Assembly: GCA_015501605.1 (NCBI GenBank)
Contig: JADNRZ010000004.1
Span: 1,550,001-1,614,000, forward strand
Source: Panaeolus papilionaceus
Lineage: Eukaryota > Basidiomycota > Agaricomycetes > Agaricales
Direction: 5' to 3'
DNA length: 64,000 bases
In this document: one piece after another, positions 59,018-64,000 of the stretch
Position numbering within the stretch: the stretch's first letter is position 1
Layout: each line of letters begins with the position of its first letter
Program-made: the position numbers and the translations under genes
Notes under the pieces: model-generated
Databases searched by the model: none
What the model was told of the DNA's origin: nothing
Seen by the model: the letters and a program-made list of their open reading frames with translations, nothing else

Positions 59018-59750
59018 TTACATGTCAATATCTTCCTGCCAATGAGCGCCAACTGGTCTTCGTATAACAAAAATACGAATCTGTGACAGACAGTTCGTCA
59101 ATTGCACGCTCCAGAGTGAAACCGAGGCGATGAGATTGCACTCACCTATGTTCACTAGATGCTGGACTGGGGCTGGGCGTATCCAACCCGAAATGGCCTC
59201 CATTCGGTTCTTGAGCAATGAATCACTGGCATCGAAATAAAAATCGCCACTAATAAAGTGACAAATTGGCCTCAAGAATGGGGAGTCTGGGGTTGGGGAG
59301 TCTGGGTCAACGGTTATGACAACAAAGGGCCCAGTGTTGTTGTCTGTGAGCCCAATCGCTTTGAAAATCGGAAGGGGTATCGTGTCTGTATGGAGTTGAG
59401 ACAAAACTCTCCACAAAAAATATTTGGCTTGGAGAACGTACTGTTGTCAGTGAGATGACCCCCTGGGTAAAAGCGAATGGGGTGTGATACACCGTCCGGT
59501 GCAGGCCATATGATATCTAATAAAGCCTTGGGCCCAAACTTTATGCCTAAGGAGTCGACTATCTGCAAATATGTTAGGAGGCTCTACACGTAGCGAATGT
59601 CGAAGGTACTACCCCAGCCTCCTGGAATTTTGTCTTTACATTGCTTAGATATGGCGAGATAGGTGAAGGATTATCCAGCGCGACTGTTTCTTGAGAGGCG
59701 AGAAGTAGACTAGACAAAACACAGAGGCCTTGGGCGATCCTGAAAAGCAT
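59018..59750 (-). CDS. Secreted PEBP-like protein, copy A (aberrant C-terminus)
   Basis: PEBP-fold proteins bind phospholipids or act as protease or kinase modulators; the role of secreted fungal ones is unknown. The start at 59750 gives a signal peptide (MLFRIAQGLCVLSSLLLASQ). It continues IVDSLGIKFGPKALLDIIWP, HPIRFYPGGHLTDN, and after an intron TIGLTDNNTGPFVVITVDPD, the ligand motif DPDSPTPDSPFLRP and CHFISGDFYF. The last exon is uncertain. Donor GTGAAC at about 59150 gives a short tail ending EDIDM at 59018; the expected FVFLLYEDQ strand is visible in another frame. The C-terminal block PIAGTF...SCW found in the other copies is absent, so the gene is cut short. Probably damaged, though expression is possible. 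Confidence 0.55.
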
Positions 59751-60261
59751 GCTCGGCGGTGGTGTCCCTGGCTATGGGGAGAGCTTTTTTGATTCAGAAG
59801 GGGGGTATCTTGTAGTGTTCTCGGGCTACATGAAAGCTTCAGCATGAAGTAGAAGGAAAGGGGGAGGGGGGAGAAACGCTTCCCGCTTAGATAAAGTGAT
59901 AAAAAATGTCTGGGACTTCTCAATTAGCCCCAAATTAGACCTGATAATTCCACAAATACGTCCTTTAGTCAGGCCGGATCAAAGGACGAGTTAATATCTG
60001 GCGATTCATTCAAGTGCGGTACTTCTAAATAATCGAAGCCTCAAGTGACAGTTGCCCAAAATAATACGAATGCGAGGGCGTTGCTCATATATACTTGAAA
60101 GAAGGCTTCGAGACTCAAACCAGTTGTCAACCTATAGACGGAATAAGTTAGCGCCGGCTGATCCGCATCAATCAATTGCTCCGAATGTCCACATACATAT
60201 TGTCAATGTGCAGGCGCGAACGAACCAAGTCGACATGATATATTGCGAATAAACAGCAGTG
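59751..60261. other. Intergenic gap in the PEBP-like cluster
   Basis: Upstream region of copy A and downstream of copy B. No gene, RNA or repeat seen. A G-rich tract (GGGGGAGGGGGGAG near 59858) lies in the copy-A promoter. Confidence 0.4.
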
Positions 60262-61131
60262 CTATTTGCATCCATCCCTCCAGCAACTCGCATTAGACTC
60301 TATGTTAAGGAACGTTCCTGCGATGGGGAGACTGAGGCCATTTTTGAGTGCATAATCGGCAACGTCAAAATTACGGAAGGTCGTATTATCCAGATTTACT
60401 GTGTTGTTGAATGTGAGTGGCTGCTTGTACATCAAAAAGACATATCTATGAAAGAGTAGCCGTGTAGTGGTCTTCAAATATGTGGAGAGGATTGAAGAAT
60501 TACCGTTCTTGCTGAGACCTTCGAGGAGGCGATGGACGACGCCAGCTTGCGATCGCAGCCGTCCGATTCTTCAAAACCGAGCTTTGGCGGTCGACATAGA
60601 AGTCACTGCCTATAAAGTCTCTGATAGAGGGCTTCTCTGTGGCTGGGACATCTGGGTCGAACATAACGATGACGAATGGGCCTTTTTGCTGCATGGGCAA
60701 ACCTGCAACTGTAAAGGTTGGAATTGAGGACGTCACTGGTGCATGCAGAGGCATTGTCAAAAAAGCACTTTCCCCCATTGAGAACATGTCTCGAGTTACA
60801 AGGAGAACTTACCGTTGTCAAACAAATGTCTTCCGGGGTATGTGTAAATAGGATCTTCTCCTGTGTTTGGCGACGGCCAGGTAACGCCTAACAGTGCTTG
60901 GGGTTCGAAGCTGGTATTGATATCTGTTGGTATCTTCGATGTATTTTTTATTAAGACACAATAAAACGAAGTAAGAAAATTTCGAGTACTTACTTTAGCA
61001 TCTTCGAATGCCAGCTTGACGGCTCGGAGAGGCGCTGACATGTCAGGACACGCAGGAGACCCCGAAGGGGTACCGGAGACAAGGATGGGAACAGCCAGAA
61101 TGAACACCAAACTGAGAAATGCTGAATGCAT
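60262..61131 (-). CDS. Secreted PEBP-like protein, copy B
   Basis: Intact member. The start at 61131 gives a signal peptide (MHSAFLSLVFILAVPILVSG) and ACPDMSAPLRAVKLAFEDAK. Exon 2 has INTSFEPQALLGVTWPSPNT, IYTYPGRHLFDN. Exon 3 has SSIPTFTVAGLPMQQKGPFV, the ligand motif DPDVPATEKP, and SWRRPSPPRRSQQER. Exon 4 has YVFLMYKQPLTFNNTVNLDN, VADYALKNGLSLPIAGTFLN and ESNASCWRDGCK, ending at 60262-60264. All four exons join in phase. About 225 residues, with N-glycosylation-type NNT/NTT sites. DPDxP and the YVFLMYKQP strand are standard PEBP landmarks. A secreted form with a Cys pair (ACPD...CWRDGC) suggests a disulphide-stabilised extracellular protein. Confidence 0.8.
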
Positions 61132-61822
61132 TGGGGCTGTTGAAGTTTTGATGAGGGAGATTTGTTGCTAGAATAAAGTCGACGATTGGTTATCCACCAA
61201 TCTATGGTCGTTATAAATGTGATTCATGGGCGGTCAGCCCTCGGGGTCTCCTATTAGGCTGCAACAAACGAAACCCTCCTAAAAGTTTGAATGGCCAACA
61301 ACGGCTAGCATTTGAGACTTCATGGGGATATTGTTATTTCGCTCCATCCTCGATCATTGATTGTATTTTCTCTTGAAATGGCACGCTATGCTCTAAGTTT
61401 GCTCGTTTGTATCGGTTAATCAAAAGTCAGCACCATCAGATGAAAATATTAGAGTAATTAGAAGCCCTGACTGGCAGTGTCGAGCCACTTTCGTCTGCTA
61501 TGATGCTGCCCCTGGGTCCACAATCTAGAGCCTTTTAAAGGAGTTTTGCTCAACCTCCTAGAAAGTATAGCTTCTGAAGTCGACTCCCGTGGAGTTTCTG
61601 CGTCACGTACGTTGGCTGGCTGACATTCACCAAGGCTATGTGCGTCACATTCTAGAAGTCCGATGCAAGCTTCTCCGACTCATAACACGGACATAATAGC
61701 CAAATTATACCCCTCTTTGGGACAGGTATCCCGATGCGTATCTCTGTTGGGAGTCACCGCCCCCCTGATGGATGCTGCATTTGACGAGACGAGCCACATC
61801 GAAGTACATTTCGCGTCCAAAT
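61132..61822. other. Intergenic gap upstream of PEBP-like copy B
   Basis: No gene supported. A plus-strand frame at 61663-61851 lacks any family feature. Confidence 0.4.
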
Positions 61823-62047
61823 CTATGTACAACCCCCTCTCCAACAGCTAATATTAGACTCGATGTAGACGAAGGTCCCTGCTATGGGATTCCCAAGCTC
61901 ATTCTTGAGCGCGTAATCGACGACATCAAAATTTCCGAACGTGGTAGCATGAGTCCTTAGGGGAGGATTCTCAGTGCCATTATACCCAACATTAGGTCGA
62001 CACATGTCAGCTTCTGCGATAATTTGAACAGTCAAGGAGCTTTCCAC
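61823..62047 (-). pseudogene. PEBP-like C-terminal fragment (copy D)
   Basis: A lone final exon reads HATTFGNFDVVDYALKNELG, NPIAGTFVYIESNISCWRGG, CT and a stop at 61823-61825. The upstream part on the same strand (MESSLTVQIIAEADMCRP...) does not resemble the rest of the family, and neither the ligand motif nor a signal peptide is found before 62300. A remnant of a lost copy between B and C. Confidence 0.7.
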
Positions 62048-62301
62048 ATTCTGATACGGTTAGATGTGGCTGGTGGCATATCAGCTATTTGCATCAACAT
62101 TACGAGGTCGTCGAGGGCGATATAGGGGCGTTGCAGCCTCAGACCTATGAAGCGGAGATATGCCTGTTGAAGATCCATTATTTGCAGTTTTCATTTGTGT
62201 ATTGTCCAACAAGCTTGCATTCAGATCCCTACATTGAAGAACCGGTTTAATTGTTGAGAAACAACGCATATTCGACAGTAGACTTCATACTTTAAGCCAA
62301 A

Positions 62302-63143
62302 TCACTCACATCCCTCCCTCCAGCAACTCGCGTTAGATTCGATCCAAAAAAAATTGCCTGCGATCGGGTTCCCAAGTTTGTTTTGTTCGGCATAAGCAGC
62401 AATATCGAAGTGTTCATGGGTGCTTCGCTCATATATAATGGTCCAGTCAAACGACTTGGGTTGGCTGTAAACCAAAAAGACGTAACTGTATGATGATTGT
62501 TATCGGCGCCAATGCCACACACTAGGAGGCAATGTTGCACCCACCGATGCTCGCGAGAATTAGGTAGGGGAAGGGGCCTGTACCACCTCGAGGGTGGTTG
62601 AGTGGTGTTCCTCAGAACATGATCTCCCCAAGTCTGGTAATAATTGCAACCTATAAAGTGTCGGTTGGATTTGGAGGTGGGTTGCTCCGGGGTAGGGGCG
62701 TCGGGGTCGAGCATGAACACCACAAACGGTCCAACGTCTTGAGGGACACCTAACAGCGTGAATGTAGGGATAGGTGCAGTGTCTTGGGCATGATCAGTGT
62801 TGAAATATGGGCAGAAGGTTTTGCATGCAGCCCACAATTATCTGTCACACGTGCCCCGACTGAAGGTTGCAGAGGCTCGTCGCCCGGGTTGACAGCAGGC
62901 CAGGCAATATCCAATTCGGCGATGGGGTCAAATCGAATTCCGAGGTCTCGCGTTACCTAAAATTGTTCAAAAAAACATCAGAACAGTTTCACCCTAAATG
63001 TGCAACGGACTGGTCACGTTAGCATGGATGAAAGCAAATCGAACAATGTCCTGAGGGCCATGACAATGGACAACGGTCGCGACGTTCAACGCGTACACAA
63101 GGGGTAGCAAGGCCAAAATCCTCTTGCTAAATGTGAGCGCCAT
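62302..63143 (-). CDS. Secreted PEBP-like protein, copy C
   Basis: Intact member, divergent from copy B. Start at 63143: signal peptide MALTFSKRILALLPLVYALN. Exon 1 continues CHGPQDIVRFAFIHAN. Exon 2 has VTRDLGIRFDPIAELDIAWP and GDEPLQPSVGARVTDN. Exon 3 has APIPTFTLLGVPQDVGPFVV, the ligand motif DPDAPTPEQPT, NRHFIGCNYY and WYRPLPLPNSREHR. Exon 4 has YVFLVYSQPKSFDWTIIYER, DIAAYAEQNKLGNPIAGNFF and ESNASCWREGCE, ending with the TGA at 62302-62304. The junctions GAT AAT T|AC and CAT CG|T keep frame. About 225 residues. EHRYVFLVYSQP is a near-canonical PEBP strand. No damage seen. Confidence 0.8.
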
Positions 63144-64000
63144 CCGGAGATGCTGGTTGGTGACATTGCCAAAACAATTTGCCTTAAATATGCAGCTAGC
63201 AGCCACGGGACAGTCGGCGTTCAACTGGTTATCTGCCACAATATCATTGAGAATGCAAAAAAAGGGTGTATAACTTGCAGATTGAGTGGCTTGAAATTCA
63301 GAACCATGGACGACTTAGACAAATCCGCGGCGGTGTCGTGGACGTTTTCAAGCCTCAACGTTTTCGAGGCTTCGACTGACACTAGTGGCCAACTTTACGA
63401 CATGGAGCAGATGGATACCCGTAAAGGGTTGTGCTAGCTTCAGATGATTGCATTAAAAAGGGTGAGGATCAATTCATGAAACGAGAGCGCAGCATCCATT
63501 CTGTTCTGGATGATCTGAAAGAACGCATGTCAGTTAAATGGAATACATCGAGCAAAGTCAATCAAAAGTCCGTTATGCATCTCAGCCTCGCCTTTACATC
63601 CCCATTCACACCCACTTTTCCGCCCATTTCTACTGATCGCGAGATCAAAGAAAAATGCTAAAGCTTGGGTCGGTACCTGCTCTTACAAACTGGCAGGATC
63701 ACCAACTGCCAACCGTAAAGGAAGACGCGCTAATGACGGGGTGTGTTCTTTTACTAGTTTTTTCGTCGTCGATGCATAACAGAGAGGAACAAGAAAGGAA
63801 GACAAAGACGTATATCTCACCTTACCGACATCCGACTCATGACCTATTTCTCATTCCAAGCATGGTCCGATTGTGATGAAGAATGATATATTGCAAGAGG
63901 TACCTAGAACAAAGATGAAGGATAAAAAGATAGATGTAACACCCTCCAGGTGATCCTGCGTCCTAGCCCCTCAACCAGAGGGAAGAGCAATCAGCAAAGA
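63144..64000. other. Right-edge region without a supported gene
   Basis: A plus-strand ATG at 63305 opens a 44-residue frame (MDDLDKSAAVSWTFSSLNVF...) ending at 63437, and another frame follows (KKGEDQFMKRERSIHSVLDD...) to 63661. They might be exons of one short gene, but no intron joins them convincingly. Nothing else seen. Confidence 0.35.

Overview
The window is nuclear DNA of a filamentous basidiomycete, most likely a mushroom-forming agaricomycete. Almost every gene is cut by several GT-AG introns of about 45-75 nt. Single-copy fungal housekeeping genes alternate with lineage-type tandem families: single-pass membrane proteins with a PPxY tail, Fe(II)/2-oxoglutarate oxygenases, and secreted PEBP-like proteins. 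No viral, plasmid, bacterial or CRISPR signal was seen.

Layout. 1-2.6 kb: the 3' end of an unrecognised gene, then the splicing factor Prp45/SNW1. 2.6-13.2 kb: a same-strand tandem array of five related membrane-protein genes. Two look intact, one is probably usable with shifted splice sites, one is clearly dead, and one is damaged at the 5' end and carries a MITE in an intron. 13.2-15.8 kb: gene-poor. 15.8-22.6 kb: a small secreted Ser-rich protein, argininosuccinate lyase, an MFS transporter of the Mch1 type and the GPI-anchor subunit PIG-H/Gpi15. 22.7-27.3 kb: one large minus-strand gene that joins an IST1-like domain to a TBC domain lacking both catalytic fingers, followed by a long disordered tail. 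28-31 kb: a four-TM protein and a repeat-rich gap. 31.2-38 kb: an AIG1-like GTPase in AT-richer sequence, a MUG113-like T5orf172 protein and Lcp5/neuroguidin, bracketed by two arrays of TGACT/AGTCA words. 38-48.1 kb: an M28 glutamate-carboxypeptidase-like peptidase, then three intact oxygenase genes and one dead copy in mixed orientation. 48.4-58.3 kb: PDCD5, PAN2, a CobW/ZNG1-type GTPase, a 580-bp TA-flanked MITE, ELP3 and a HYPK-type UBA protein. 58.4-63.1 kb: a tRNA-Ser(AGA) with an intron, set among PEBP-like genes and fragments. The last 0.85 kb has no gene I can support.

The housekeeping genes cover splicing (SNW1), ribosome assembly (Lcp5), poly(A) shortening (PAN2), tRNA modification (ELP3), arginine synthesis (ARG4), GPI anchors (PIG-H), co-translational N-acetylation control (HYPK) and zinc allocation (CobW). 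They share no pathway. The tandem families are where the region is changing: copies are gained, inverted, cut and hit by MITEs. The most unusual single item is the IST1-TBC fusion. The most unusual family trait is the conserved proline-rich plus PPxY cytoplasmic tail in the membrane-protein array.

Gene models were spliced by eye from reading frame and GT/AG positions. Exon edges are inferred, not confirmed by transcripts.
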